Assembly (NCBI GenBank): GCA_014379905.1
Contig: JACMKX010000186.1
Location: 24,167-88,166 of the forward strand
Direction of reading: 5' to 3'
From: Ferruginibacter sp.
GTDB lineage: Bacteria > Bacteroidota > Bacteroidia > Chitinophagales > Chitinophagaceae
Length of the DNA: 64,000 nt
The position numbers were made by a program, and so were the translations under genes. Under the pieces are notes generated by a model. The model saw only the letters and a program-made list of their open reading frames with translations. It searched no databases and had not been told where the DNA came from. Each line of letters begins with the position of its first letter. Position 1 is the first letter of the stretch. This document shows, piece after piece, positions 26,240-35,797 of the stretch.

Positions 26240-28054
26240 CTACAACTTTATTACTTTTAAACCAACCCCCGTCTTTTCATTTCTTAAAATGTACAGGCCT
26301 GCTTCTTCTCCGGACAGATCAATGATATTATTACTGCTGTTTAGCCAGAGTTGTTTCACTGCCTGGCCCTTACTATTCAATAAAGTGAAAGATTGCTTTT
26401 CTATAACCCGGTTTTCAAAAATTAATGTTGACTGTTGTAAAACAGGATTAGGAGAAAGAAAAATATTTTTTTGATGATCCTTATTTTCCAATAAAATTAC
26501 CCGGCTGTAATCATATACGCCATTCAGGTCAAACTGCTTCAGCCTGTAATAATATTTTGATTGATGCAGGTCATTATCATTTACCTGGTAGTGCCTTGTA
26601 AGTCCTATGGTTGACTGCGGCTCAAACACCCGGGCCAGTGTTATAAAATGAATTCCATCTGTGCTTCTCTCTAATTCAAATTTGTTGTGCCCGGTTTCAG
26701 CACCCGTAACCCAGCTGATCGTATTTTTATACAGCATAGCCCTCCCATAAAACTGCAGCATTTCAACCGGAACAATGCCTGCATTATACTCATAGGCACC
26801 CATATCAACTATGCTATAAATGATGCGGTTATTGCCACGGATATCATACGCAGAAACGCCATTGTTATCCCCACTGTTAAAACAGGGAGAGGCTCCATTT
26901 AAAGGTTGCAAACCATCGTCGTTGGTCAGCCAGCAATTATCAGGACCAACAGCGTTGGCGATATTGTATAACAAAGGATCGCTGATAACATTTCCTGTAC
27001 CCGGGCCTGTTATTACATGCGGTGCATTTTGACCTGTTAGATTTATATTGGAATAAGTTGCTGTGAAAGAGGCACCGCCCAGCAGGTAAAATTGTGGCCC
27101 GCTTCCGGTGGCTGTATTGTTCCAAAAAATACTGTTCCTTACAACCGGATTCGCATTACCGGAGTTGCCTGTTGCAAAATTTGTGCGGTCGCTTACAAGG
27201 GCACCACCGTCAACAGAACTGTTGTTGACAAACACAGAATTCAGTATTTGCGGACTTGCGTTACCATTACCTCCACCCCAGCAATAGATAGCTCCGGCCC
27301 TGTCTGTAGCAGTATTATTGTAAAAAAGAGAATTGTTTATAGAAGGACTTGCATTACCATTGTATCCAAAATTATCAATAGCGCCACCGCCACCGGTAGC
27401 AGTGTTGAAAGCAAAAATGCAATTGATAATTACCGGGCTTGCATTGCCTGTATTTTGCCCATGATCAAAAATACCTCCACCAAAAACTGCTGTATTATTT
27501 GTAAACAGGCAATTCCTGATAGTAGGGCTGCAGGTTCCGCCATTGGCAGCATTGTTAAGCATACCTCCACCCAGGCTCCTGCTGTCGTTGCCCAACACAT
27601 CAAAGTTGCCGGTTCCGTCTCTTATTGTAAAACCATCCAACACGGCTGTGTTATTAAGGCTGGCATTACTTATTACATGATAACTGTTATCTGCATTACC
27701 GGCCAGGCCTATGGCCCCGCTTAACACAGAAGAAAATCCACAGGAGAATATACGTTGTGATAAAGTTGTCTCAGTACCGTTAAAACTTCCGTAAATAGCC
27801 ACGCCGTTGCGCATACTGAAATAGATATTCCTGTTGTTACCAATGCTGGTCAAATAGGTACCCGATGCTACCCACACTTCATCTCCCGGTACGCTCATAT
27901 CAATAACGGCCTGCAGTGATGTACCGGCAAAAGCATTTGCCCACCCGTTGCCGTTGCCGGCGCCGCTTGCCGAAATATTTACGCACCGGATGGCTGCGGT
28001 GGTATTGGAAACAGTAATAAAAAGAAACAGTAAACCTGCGAAGAGCATTTTCAT
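26240..28054 (-). CDS. Secreted parallel beta-helix protein with T9SS sorting domain
   Basis: The 604-residue protein has a signal peptide (1-20) and begins with CVNISASGAGNGNGWANAF and LQAVIDMSVPGDEVWVASGTYL, the entry module of choice-of-anchor-Q/beta-helix surface proteins. About residues 100-330 hold repeated coils of the form NASPxIxNSLFxNNTA..GGAI, like polymorphic membrane protein or pectin-lyase-like folds. An FN3-like linker (about 430-525) precedes a T9SS type A domain (about 530-604, LSPNPVLQQSTL...AGLYILRN). No lyase catalytic motif was recognised. It lies 43 nt downstream of the FG-GAP gene on the same strand, and the two probably form a unit for surface display. Confidence 0.88.
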   Translation of the reverse strand: MKMLFAGLLFLFITVSNTTAAIRCVNISASGAGNGNGWANAFAGTSLQAVIDMSVPGDEVWVASGTYLTSIGNNRNIYFSMRNGVAIYGSFNGTETTLSQRIFSCGFSSVLSGAIGLAGNADNSYHVISNASLNNTAVLDGFTIRDGTGNFDVLGNDSRSLGGGMLNNAANGGTCSPTIRNCLFTNNTAVFGGGIFDHGQNTGNASPVIINCIFAFNTATGGGGAIDNFGYNGNASPSINNSLFYNNTATDRAGAIYCWGGGNGNASPQILNSVFVNNSSVDGGALVSDRTNFATGNSGNANPVVRNSIFWNNTATGSGPQFYLLGGASFTATYSNINLTGQNAPHVITGPGTGNVISDPLLYNIANAVGPDNCWLTNDDGLQPLNGASPCFNSGDNNGVSAYDIRGNNRIIYSIVDMGAYEYNAGIVPVEMLQFYGRAMLYKNTISWVTGAETGHNKFELERSTDGIHFITLARVFEPQSTIGLTRHYQVNDNDLHQSKYYYRLKQFDLNGVYDYSRVILLENKDHQKNIFLSPNPVLQQSTLIFENRVIEKQSFTLLNSKGQAVKQLWLNSSNNIIDLSGEEAGLYILRNEKTGVGLKVIKL

Positions 28055-28097
28055 GGAGTGTATTTTATCAGCAGTATAATTTTTTTAAACGTTTATG

Positions 28098-29597
28098 TTA
28101 TTCAATATTTTTAAATCCTATTTGCCCGCGGTCATTATTTTTTCCGTAGGCTCCAATAATAATTTCATACCCTGAAACGCCTGTAGTGAAACCAAAATAA
28201 CCATTGGTTTCTGCTGTATCATCATCAATTTTCGTTTTAAAAGTTACCGCGCTACCCGACGAATTATAAACGTACACAGCCCCTGAATTTAGTAGCCCCA
28301 CTCCTGCATCTGACCTGTAGGCTCCCACTACGGTAAACAACTGGGTTCTTGACACGCATATGCCAAAATTGTCATTAGCCACCCCGTCATTGGCTGTAAT
28401 CTTCTCCGGTAAGGTCCAGTTCTGGACACCAATGGGACTACGGTAAAAAAGGTATGCGCTTCCCTGCGAAGTGTTTGCGCCTATATCATCACCGCTGGCA
28501 CCTACTGCCAAACCACTTCCCCAGGCAGATACACTTACTCCAAAATAATCGTCTGCTTCGCCATCTGCTGCCAGTATTTTTTGGTGATAAGCCTGGGCGG
28601 TTGTCCAGCCCGCAGCATTGGTGAGTTCGTAAAAACTGTATACACTTCCCTGGTCGGCATTTGCACCAATATCATCCAGGTATGCTCCGGCTATAACATA
28701 GGAACCACTCACACTTACGCTATTGCCAAAACGGTCGTCAACGCCACCATCGCTTGCGGTTAATTTGGCCCTGAAGGTCCAGCTTGATCCGCTGAGTGTG
28801 TAGATGTAGGCACTTCCCTGGTTTATATTCGCTCCTATATTGTCGCCGTATGCACCAACAATGATGGTGTTGCCGGAGATTGCTGCGCTGTGTCCAAAAT
28901 AATCATCCGCAGCTCCATCCGCAGCGGTAAGTTTTGCCATTTGTGTCCAGCTGCTGCCTTCCCTGTTAAAAACGTACGCGCTGCCCTGGTTGGCATCTGC
29001 ACCAACATCGTCACCCCAGGCGCCTACCAGGGCATAGCTACCGCTGATAGCTACACTGGCTCCAAAATAATCATCGGCGGCACCATCTGAAGCTAACAGC
29101 GATGCCTGCTGTTGCCACACTCCGTTGTTCCTGAAAAAAATATAGGCTGCGCCACGGTTTTCAAATCCACCTCCCAGCACTCCCACTAATTTATTATAGG
29201 CGCCCACAATCGCATAATCATTGCTTATACTTACTTTATAGGCAAAAAAATCGCCGGAACTCACATTAACCGGGGAGATCAGTTGCGCCGGGTTTTTATC
29301 CGCATTACTAAATAAAAAAGGCAGCCAGCTTATACCATCAAACATGTAAATGGTTTTCTTATTAATGTCGTATACCAGTAATCCTGTAGCCGGGTCAGCA
29401 ATTGCTTTTCTCTGCGCCGAGGTCATTGTGGTGATCAGTGTTCCTTTATTGCTGCTGCTTATATCCAGTTGCGCACTGGCGTGTGGTGTACTGGTACCAA
29501 TGCCTACCCCCTGCGAAAATGCGCTGTTAAAAAAAAATACCATCCCAATTAAAGCAATCATTTTTTGTTGCAGGCCCGCGGGTAAAAATTTTTTCAT
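28098..29597 (-). CDS. Secreted FG-GAP beta-propeller protein
   Basis: This 499-residue protein has a signal peptide ending near SAFSQ. The N-terminal segment GVGIGTSTPHASAQLDIS...GLLVYDINKKTIYMFDGISW (about 30-95) is the tail-fibre-like head found in many Bacteroidota surface proteins. From about 110 onward there are seven repeats of the type DYFGxSVAISGxYxxVGAxGDDIGANxNQGSAYxF, spaced about 55-60 residues apart, which should build a seven-bladed integrin-like propeller. No clear T9SS C-terminal domain follows; the protein ends soon after the last blade. The ligand is unknown. High DNA similarity between the blades suggests recent internal duplication. Confidence 0.88.
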   Translation of the reverse strand: MKKFLPAGLQQKMIALIGMVFFFNSAFSQGVGIGTSTPHASAQLDISSSNKGTLITTMTSAQRKAIADPATGLLVYDINKKTIYMFDGISWLPFLFSNADKNPAQLISPVNVSSGDFFAYKVSISNDYAIVGAYNKLVGVLGGGFENRGAAYIFFRNNGVWQQQASLLASDGAADDYFGASVAISGSYALVGAWGDDVGADANQGSAYVFNREGSSWTQMAKLTAADGAADDYFGHSAAISGNTIIVGAYGDNIGANINQGSAYIYTLSGSSWTFRAKLTASDGGVDDRFGNSVSVSGSYVIAGAYLDDIGANADQGSVYSFYELTNAAGWTTAQAYHQKILAADGEADDYFGVSVSAWGSGLAVGASGDDIGANTSQGSAYLFYRSPIGVQNWTLPEKITANDGVANDNFGICVSRTQLFTVVGAYRSDAGVGLLNSGAVYVYNSSGSAVTFKTKIDDDTAETNGYFGFTTGVSGYEIIIGAYGKNNDRGQIGFKNIE

Positions 29598-29767
29598 AAC
29601 AGGTTAGTTTAACTGATTGCTTATAAATTATAAAGTGCCAATGTCCCTGAAACGGGTAATTTTTTCACCTTAAATTATAATGAAATGATCAACATTATGC
29701 AACAGTTCTACTAACAGTAGAAATATTTCAACCAATGGCTGGAACCAACCCGATATTTGAACGGGAA

Positions 29768-30499
29768 TTATTTAAATATAGTTTTACCGGCTGCAACAAG
29801 TGCTACAAAAGCATCTCTTTCGTTCCTGCTGATGGGCAGCTCCTGTTTACCTATCTTAACAATAAATCCTTCTATAGCATTAATGGCTGGAATGTAAACA
29901 ATATAGGAACGGTGAATGCGGTAAAATTTTGTTGCGGGCAATTTTTCCAGTAGTCCCGAGAGCGTGTGGTAGGTAATAACAGCACTGTCTTTTAGTACGA
30001 TCCTTACATATTCTTTAAGGGCTTCAATAAAAAGAATGTCGGTGAAAAAAATTTTGACCAGTCCCCCATCTGCTTTTACAAAGAAAAAATCGTCCTTTTC
30101 ATTTTGCGATGCAGTGTTTCTTGTTTCGGGTACAACGGGCCGAAGAAATTTCCAGGTTTTATCTACTGCCAGTAAAAAGCGTTCAAAAGCAATCGGCTTT
30201 AGCAGGTAATCTATTGCATTGGCTTCAAAGCCTTCCATAGCATATTCCCGGTAGGCGGTGGTAAATACAACGGACGGAGGATTGGTCATTGATTTTAACA
30301 ACTGGAAACCTGATAGTCCCGGCATATTAATATCAAGAAAGATGAGTTCTACCGGCTGCATACTCAACGCTTGTATGGCTTCCTTCGCATTTTTATAATT
30401 GCCATTCAATACCAGGCGTTCGTCCTGGCCAATAAAAGCGGCGATAATGTCTCTAGCTATCGGTTCATCATCAATTATTGCACAGCTAATGGCCATCAT
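29768..30499 (-). CDS. LytTR-family response regulator
   Basis: The 243-residue protein has a receiver domain (about 1-120) with acidic pocket DDE (10-12), phospho-acceptor Asp56 (IFLDINMPG) and Lys in YLLKPI, followed by a LytTR DNA-binding domain (about 145-240; FFVKADGGLVKI, YHTLSGLLEKLPATKFYRIHRSYIV). It is a transcription regulator of the AlgR/LytR type. It starts within the last bases of the kinase gene (ATGA overlap), so the pair is translationally coupled. Target genes are unknown; the secreted beta-helix and FG-GAP genes downstream on the same strand are candidates by position only. Confidence 0.95.
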   Translation of the reverse strand: MMAISCAIIDDEPIARDIIAAFIGQDERLVLNGNYKNAKEAIQALSMQPVELIFLDINMPGLSGFQLLKSMTNPPSVVFTTAYREYAMEGFEANAIDYLLKPIAFERFLLAVDKTWKFLRPVVPETRNTASQNEKDDFFFVKADGGLVKIFFTDILFIEALKEYVRIVLKDSAVITYHTLSGLLEKLPATKFYRIHRSYIVYIPAINAIEGFIVKIGKQELPISRNERDAFVALVAAGKTIFK

Positions 30500-31581
30500 G
30501 ATAAATTCAGTTTTAATTGTACAACAAAAGAATTATTTTCTTGCCGTAAATTCAAATCATATTTTCCTTCATAATGCAGCGACAGCATATTTTTAACTGC
30601 CGTGAGGCCTATTCCCGTTGATGCTGCTACCTGGCAAAAACTATTGCTTACTTCAAATAATAATACATTTTGGCCGATGTTCATTTTTACATTCATCCAG
30701 TTATCGTCGGCCTTCTCCTTCATGCCATGCTTGAATGCATTTTCTACAAATTGCACCAGCAGCATAGGCAGTATAGTTTTATTCCCGGCTTCGCCCTCTG
30801 TGGTCATTTCAATAATGGTTGTCGTTTCGTACCTCAGTTTTTCCAGCGCAATATAGCTGGTCAAAAACCTGACCTCCTCTGCCAGTAATACTTTTGGTTT
30901 ATTACAGTCTGTAATAACATATTCCATGATCACCGACAGCTGGCTAAGGGCACCCGGTAGTTTATTACTGTTGGCCGTAGCAAACCCGTAAAGATTATTG
31001 AGTGTATTAAAATAAAAATGCGGGCTCAGCTGCTGTTTTAGTAAATTAAGCTGCATCTCTTTATTGGCAAGTGCCAGCTGTATCCGCTGGTTTTGGGTAT
31101 TGCGGTAATCAAAATAAAAGCTGAGCATATAAAACGCCCCTAATTTTAGGGTATACTTGCCAATTTCTGCCCATGAACCCACAATAAAATGATCAAAACT
31201 TCTCACTGGAACATCCTCCGGCACCAGCCATTCTTTACCGGAATGGAACAGTGCGTACAAAAGGCCAATGCTAAAAAAATAATAGCCTACAAAAACAGGG
31301 ATATTTAGCAGCACATTTGTCAACACCCGTTTTCGATAAAAACTGTTGAGACAATACCATAATAATGCTGTTAACCCTAAATGCAGCACGCAGTTAATAA
31401 GATAGAAACCTGCAGGCAATACACAATGCCTGCAGGTTAAGTAAATAATAGTGTAGTGAATTAGCAGGATTCCAATTTCCAGTGCTGCATATATGCCGAA
31501 GGAGCGCTTCCAAAATAGTTTTTTGGACACGGCTGTTTCGTTGGAAACTCCCTTATTTATAAACAACTCATTTGTATTCAT
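30496..31581 (-). CDS. LytS-type sensor histidine kinase (intact)
   Basis: The 361-residue protein has four to five N-terminal membrane segments (about 28-158) and a His_kinase domain with the phospho-acceptor His188 in QLSPHFYFNTLNNL. The HATPase part has an N-box VENAFKHGM and a G-box STGIGLTAVKNML, so it should be catalytically active. No extracellular sensor domain of size is present; signal sensing is probably in the membrane. It overlaps the upstream paralog by 14 nt and the response regulator by 4 nt, which shows one transcriptional unit of three. Confidence 0.94.
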   Translation of the reverse strand: MNTNELFINKGVSNETAVSKKLFWKRSFGIYAALEIGILLIHYTIIYLTCRHCVLPAGFYLINCVLHLGLTALLWYCLNSFYRKRVLTNVLLNIPVFVGYYFFSIGLLYALFHSGKEWLVPEDVPVRSFDHFIVGSWAEIGKYTLKLGAFYMLSFYFDYRNTQNQRIQLALANKEMQLNLLKQQLSPHFYFNTLNNLYGFATANSNKLPGALSQLSVIMEYVITDCNKPKVLLAEEVRFLTSYIALEKLRYETTTIIEMTTEGEAGNKTILPMLLVQFVENAFKHGMKEKADDNWMNVKMNIGQNVLLFEVSNSFCQVAASTGIGLTAVKNMLSLHYEGKYDLNLRQENNSFVVQLKLNLS

Positions 31582-32626
31582 ACAATTTTATAAAAAGTAA
31601 AAGCCTGTGGTCTTTTATTTCAATGCTTCCCTGTTGCGGATACAATTCTCCTAAAATATTATCCAGCTCTTTTTGCAATGTTGCAAAGGATGTTTGCTGT
31701 TGCGTTTTCTGCAATGATGTTTGCACGCACATCTCGTTACCGGCAAAATCTATAGAGATCACTACCCGGTTAGTGCCAACATTTGCTGCAATAATGCTGT
31801 CGGCTATTTTATTGAGCAGCAGGGGGTAAATTTTCAACCTGCTGTAATCTCCGGTTATGTTTAACTCCATTGGAATAGTGCCTTCCTGTTGATTGAGCAG
31901 GTTTAGGTAGCTATGCATGAACCTGATCTCTTTATCTACAGCAATTAGCTTTTCCCGTGTTTCGTAAATTACATATTCCATCACTTTTGCCAGTTGTAAT
32001 ATAGGCTGCGTGGCTTTCTCCGGCCGTTCATTTGCTATGCTACGCAGGTTCGCTATCGTTTTAAAATAAAATGAAGGATTAAGATGCCAGGTAAGCATCT
32101 TAAGCTGTAGGGCTTTGTTGGCAAGGGCGAGCTCCATTTTTTTTGTTTCTTCTACCTGGTAGTTATAAAAAAATGCCGCCATGTAAAACCAGAGCAAACG
32201 AAATGCATGTTTTATAAGCTGGTAATTTAAAAAAGCATACTCATCCCCTTTGTCAAGATTTGCCAGCTGCCTGTCTGCCAAAGGCCTGGTAATTTCCTGC
32301 ACGGCATTGTACACTTCAGCAATAGCGTACTGTACAGGGCCAAACCAACACCAGGTATACCCAATATAAAACAGCAGGTTAAGGATAAGCTGCGTCAGCG
32401 TGTTTTGTTTTAATGCCCGGGCGGCTACAAGCCATATGGGCAAAATAAGCACGCATTGAAACACCCACATTACAAAATGATATTCAATTATGCTGATGCG
32501 GGCAACGCTAAAATTGTTAAGAATAAAAAAGAACAATAATTGGATAACTGCTTCTGTTATTGCATAAAGTGCAAACACTTTGAGCCAGTAGCGGGTAAAT
32601 TTTTTATTGTAAATAAAAACATTCAT
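31568..32626 (-). CDS. LytS-type pseudokinase, paralog of the adjacent kinase
   Basis: The 352-residue protein has the same layout as its neighbour: membrane segments (about 12-150), then ELALANKALQLKMLTWHLNP. The acceptor position reads NPSFYFKT, with Ser185 (codon at 32072-32074) in place of the His in PHFYFN. The ATPase part lacks a recognisable N-box (NKIADSIIAANVG where NAFKHG is expected) and G-box. So autophosphorylation is unlikely. The reading frame is intact and overlaps the active kinase gene, which argues that the product is retained, perhaps as a heterodimer partner or sensor subunit. Sequence loss is seen directly; the regulatory role is inference. Confidence 0.88.
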   Translation of the reverse strand: MNVFIYNKKFTRYWLKVFALYAITEAVIQLLFFFILNNFSVARISIIEYHFVMWVFQCVLILPIWLVAARALKQNTLTQLILNLLFYIGYTWCWFGPVQYAIAEVYNAVQEITRPLADRQLANLDKGDEYAFLNYQLIKHAFRLLWFYMAAFFYNYQVEETKKMELALANKALQLKMLTWHLNPSFYFKTIANLRSIANERPEKATQPILQLAKVMEYVIYETREKLIAVDKEIRFMHSYLNLLNQQEGTIPMELNITGDYSRLKIYPLLLNKIADSIIAANVGTNRVVISIDFAGNEMCVQTSLQKTQQQTSFATLQKELDNILGELYPQQGSIEIKDHRLLLFIKLYEYK

Positions 32627-32726
32627 CTGTTATTTAAAGATAACAAGATGTGCTGCTGTAAATGACTAAAACAAATAATTCAATCAACCGGCAGGTTAGC
32701 CGGGCCAAATGCCGTTTTCCTTCAAT

Positions 32727-32787
32727 GAAATGATAGCTGCTGAGTGAGTCACCGCAAGACGTTGACTCGCTCAGCAGTTATCATTTC
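32727..32787 (-). terminator. Long hairpin overlapping the patatin stop codon
   Basis: Bases 32727-32751 and 32763-32787 pair over 25 positions with two mismatches and an 11-nt loop (core TGCTGAG.GAGTCA). The inner arm includes the stop codon at 32781-32783. It likely ends the patatin transcript and separates it from the two-component genes. Confidence 0.75.
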
Positions 32788-34670
32788 CTGCCTGCCTCTA
32801 TTGCCTGCTTCCTGAACTCCTTAAATTTTTCCCAGTTAAACCCGTTTTTAAATGCTTCGCCAATGGCATCACCGGGCGCTACCTTTTTACTATCGTACAT
32901 TTTTCCATCTACCCAATATACACCTCCCATAAAAAATGCTTTGGCTGCTTCGGCGCCGCGGTTAAATAATTCTATCTTGGTTTTCCTGGTCATACCGAAA
33001 TCGAGCCAGTTAATTTTTTCCACATCAATATGCGCAATGGCTTTATCGTAAATGGTATTGCGTTTTAAAAAATCTTTGTCATAGTAATACCTGATGGTAG
33101 AAAATATATCACCTAAAAAACCCAGGAATTTTGTGTTGGCAGGCTTGTATTCATTTTCGGGTTTTACATGTGCTTCATCTTCCAGTTTAACGCCAAAGGT
33201 GGGTACCCTGGCAATTAATATTTGAGGGTTATGAAAAATATTGATCGGGAAATTGGAAAGTACGCCACCATCTACAAACCATATTTCTTTTTTTAAGGTA
33301 TTTGTTTTGTCTTCGGCTGTTGATTTTTGGTGCCAGAGTTCACTTTCATCCTGCACTGCCTGTTCTACCTTAACTTTATGCGGCGAAAAAAAAACGGGGA
33401 TCGACATACTGGCTCTCACAAATTCTGCGGGGTTTACGGCCAGGGGATCTTTCCAGTAGTCGCCTGCATTCAACGGAAATTCTGCTTTTGTTTGCAAGGT
33501 AATATCACTGGCCATAATCGACATAAATGGTTTTTCAAATTTCGCATTCCTGTCGGGGTCTCTTGCATCGGGCCTCACCTGAAGGCCGGCATTGTTGATC
33601 CGGTTTTCCATTACGGCTTCCAATTCGCTGTATGTTTGGGTGTTGTTCCTTTTCATAATATCCATCATCCACAACTGAAAAGTATCACCGGGGTTAATGC
33701 CATATCCTGCTCTTGAAAACCTTCCTTTAAAATAAAGAAAAGCCACAACAGTAAAAATGAGCCCTACTACCGATAAAGCACCTGCTGCATGAAAAATGAT
33801 GCGGATAATATTCATAACTGCTTCCGGTGCATGGCCGATAAGGCCTATGGTAACAACGAAGTGAAAAACAAGGTGCAATACAAACGGTACCGAAAAGAAA
33901 AAGATAAAAAGCCACAATGCTTTACTGTACCATGATTTTTCTTTTATTTCTTTCGGCGCATCCACTTTATCCTGCTTCAGCTGCTGTGCCACTAATTTTT
34001 TATTCTTCTGCACTTCTACCCACCACTGTATCAATAGTACCACCGTACAACAACAACCTATTCCTACTAAAATGTCATGCACATCACTTTGTACAAAGCG
34101 CTGCATAAAATTAAACTGGTAAAGGCGCAGCATGCCCAGCGTAGTAGCGTATATCATTACCCCTGCCAGGCTGAAACTAATAAAATCAATCAGCGTGTTG
34201 TAGGTGTTTTTTTTGCCGATGAATATTTTAATCAGCCATTTGGCAAACCAATGACCGTCTACCAGTTTCCACAGATCGAAGCGAAGCATTTCATCGAGTA
34301 TGATCTCCGACTGGTATTTGTATTGCTCCCTGCCGGCATCAGCCTTATAGTTTTTAGGATCTACCGAAGCCATCAGTAAAGTGTTGATAGCACCGGCACT
34401 GGTACCGGCAAGTTTTAAAAACCTAAATCCCAGTCTTTCCAACACATAGGTGTAACCTACCAATGCCACGCCCAATACGCCGCCGCCTTCCTGTACATAG
34501 TTTACATACTCGTATATTTTTCCATCCGCCTCCTCTTTATAAATATCCGAATAAATGGGCCTGCCATTGTTTTGGAAAGAAGTTTCAATTTCGCTGATAA
34601 CGCTTTCTACATTTGTTTCGGTCAAAAATTCGTTGATGTTTGCAGTTGCTTCTGTATTACCTGTTTTCAT
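32781..34670 (-). CDS. Patatin-like phospholipase with inserted membrane segments
   Basis: The 629-residue protein has the patatin oxyanion loop EGGGVLGVALVG (61-72), nucleophile elbow GTSAG with Ser91, and the catalytic Asp467 in FVDGGVLSNFP. The two catalytic residues are normally about 150-200 residues apart. Here the gap is 376 residues, because a block with four hydrophobic helices (about 163-185, 199-217, 251-277, 287-313) is inserted. The enzyme should hydrolyse lipid acyl esters at a membrane. It begins without a signal peptide. The gene is monocistronic, ended by the hairpin at 32727-32787 and divergent from the lipoprotein esterase at 34937. Confidence 0.9.
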   Translation of the reverse strand: MKTGNTEATANINEFLTETNVESVISEIETSFQNNGRPIYSDIYKEEADGKIYEYVNYVQEGGGVLGVALVGYTYVLERLGFRFLKLAGTSAGAINTLLMASVDPKNYKADAGREQYKYQSEIILDEMLRFDLWKLVDGHWFAKWLIKIFIGKKNTYNTLIDFISFSLAGVMIYATTLGMLRLYQFNFMQRFVQSDVHDILVGIGCCCTVVLLIQWWVEVQKNKKLVAQQLKQDKVDAPKEIKEKSWYSKALWLFIFFFSVPFVLHLVFHFVVTIGLIGHAPEAVMNIIRIIFHAAGALSVVGLIFTVVAFLYFKGRFSRAGYGINPGDTFQLWMMDIMKRNNTQTYSELEAVMENRINNAGLQVRPDARDPDRNAKFEKPFMSIMASDITLQTKAEFPLNAGDYWKDPLAVNPAEFVRASMSIPVFFSPHKVKVEQAVQDESELWHQKSTAEDKTNTLKKEIWFVDGGVLSNFPINIFHNPQILIARVPTFGVKLEDEAHVKPENEYKPANTKFLGFLGDIFSTIRYYYDKDFLKRNTIYDKAIAHIDVEKINWLDFGMTRKTKIELFNRGAEAAKAFFMGGVYWVDGKMYDSKKVAPGDAIGEAFKNGFNWEKFKEFRKQAIEAGRK

Positions 34671-34936
34671 TTAATGACGGTTGTAATGTTAACAATGAAG
34701 GGTGGTAGGGTAAACTGCTGTTTTAGTGCGGGGCAAAGGGCTGCTAAATATATAAAAATAAATTATAATTATACAGCCGCCTTGGGGAAAAATTATTATC
34801 CGGAGTTTTCCAGAAGTTTTGCTGATTAAGTGTAGCTATCTTTCCCGGGGGGAAGAGACCCAACAATATTTAATACCATCTTTGCTTTGGCAGGTTGTAA
34901 ATATGCTGAGCGGGCAGTGAATTAAAAAATAATAAA

Positions 34937-35797
34937 ATGAAATTATTTCTCTCTGTACTTGTAGCTGTTTGTTTTTTTATAGCCTGTAAAACACCGGCGG
35001 GGTTTAACAGTAAGTTACCGCAAGCAAAAATAAAAGACATTGCTTACGGTAGTTTTGCCAGCAGCAAAATGGATGTGAGCCTTCCTCCCGGCCGCAATAG
35101 CAGCACCCCTTTTGTGATCGTCATTCACGGAGGTGCCTGGGTTATGGGCGATAAGGTTTGGGGCAGCCGTACGCAGGATAGCCTGCTGGCGCATGGCATT
35201 GCTTCGGCTAATATTAATTACCGCTTTGCAGATGACAGCGCTACGCATTACCCGCAACTGCTGGCAGATATTGACAGCGCCATTCGTTTTTGTATAGCAC
35301 ATGCGGCAGAATGGAATACCCGTAAAAAAGATTTTGTTATCACCGGCGAAAGTGCGGGTGCGCACCTGGCGTTATTATACGCATATACTTATCCGCAAAA
35401 AATTAATGCTGTTATTGCTGCCTGCGCCCCTACTGATCTTACAGATACTGCTTTACTAAATTATTATGCAAAGCACGACGCCTCTCTTCTGCAATCTGTT
35501 GCTAAAATAGCGGGTGCCCACTATGACCCTGCAAAAAAATTGCCGGCCGCATTTGCCGCTGCCAGTCCGGTGGTCCATGTAAAGCCCTTGCCTACCTTAA
35601 TTTTTCATGGAACCAACGATTGGGTGGTACCCTATCAACAGGCAATAGCCCTGGAAAAAGCCTTGAAAGATAAAGGAATTATTCACCGTTTTATACCCAT
35701 GAAAGATGCAGGGCATGACCTTGGATTTAATACGCCTGAAGGCAGGGCAATCATTTATAGGGAGATGATGAAATGGATTGCGGAATATGGGAAATGA
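34937..35797 (+). CDS. Lipoprotein alpha/beta-hydrolase esterase
   Basis: This 286-residue protein has a lipoprotein signal with Cys17 (FFIACK). Motifs are HGGAW (64-68, oxyanion), GESAGAH with Ser139, HGTNDWVVP (acid Asp) and DAGHDLG (His). It belongs to the HSL/BD-FAE-like esterases and resembles the esterase at 3472-4365 in motif order, but the two are clearly diverged. As a lipoprotein it acts in the periplasm or at the outer membrane. It stands alone between the patatin gene and a 372-nt spacer; substrate unknown. Confidence 0.88.
   Translation: MKLFLSVLVAVCFFIACKTPAGFNSKLPQAKIKDIAYGSFASSKMDVSLPPGRNSSTPFVIVIHGGAWVMGDKVWGSRTQDSLLAHGIASANINYRFADDSATHYPQLLADIDSAIRFCIAHAAEWNTRKKDFVITGESAGAHLALLYAYTYPQKINAVIAACAPTDLTDTALLNYYAKHDASLLQSVAKIAGAHYDPAKKLPAAFAAASPVVHVKPLPTLIFHGTNDWVVPYQQAIALEKALKDKGIIHRFIPMKDAGHDLGFNTPEGRAIIYREMMKWIAEYGK

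Noticed and set aside
27092..27724. 210-codon plus-strand frame opposite the beta-helix gene
   Set aside because: It is the antisense of the repeated NNTA/GGAI coils; Cys-, Ile- and Thr-rich composition with no protein-like features, and the minus-strand gene is clearly real.
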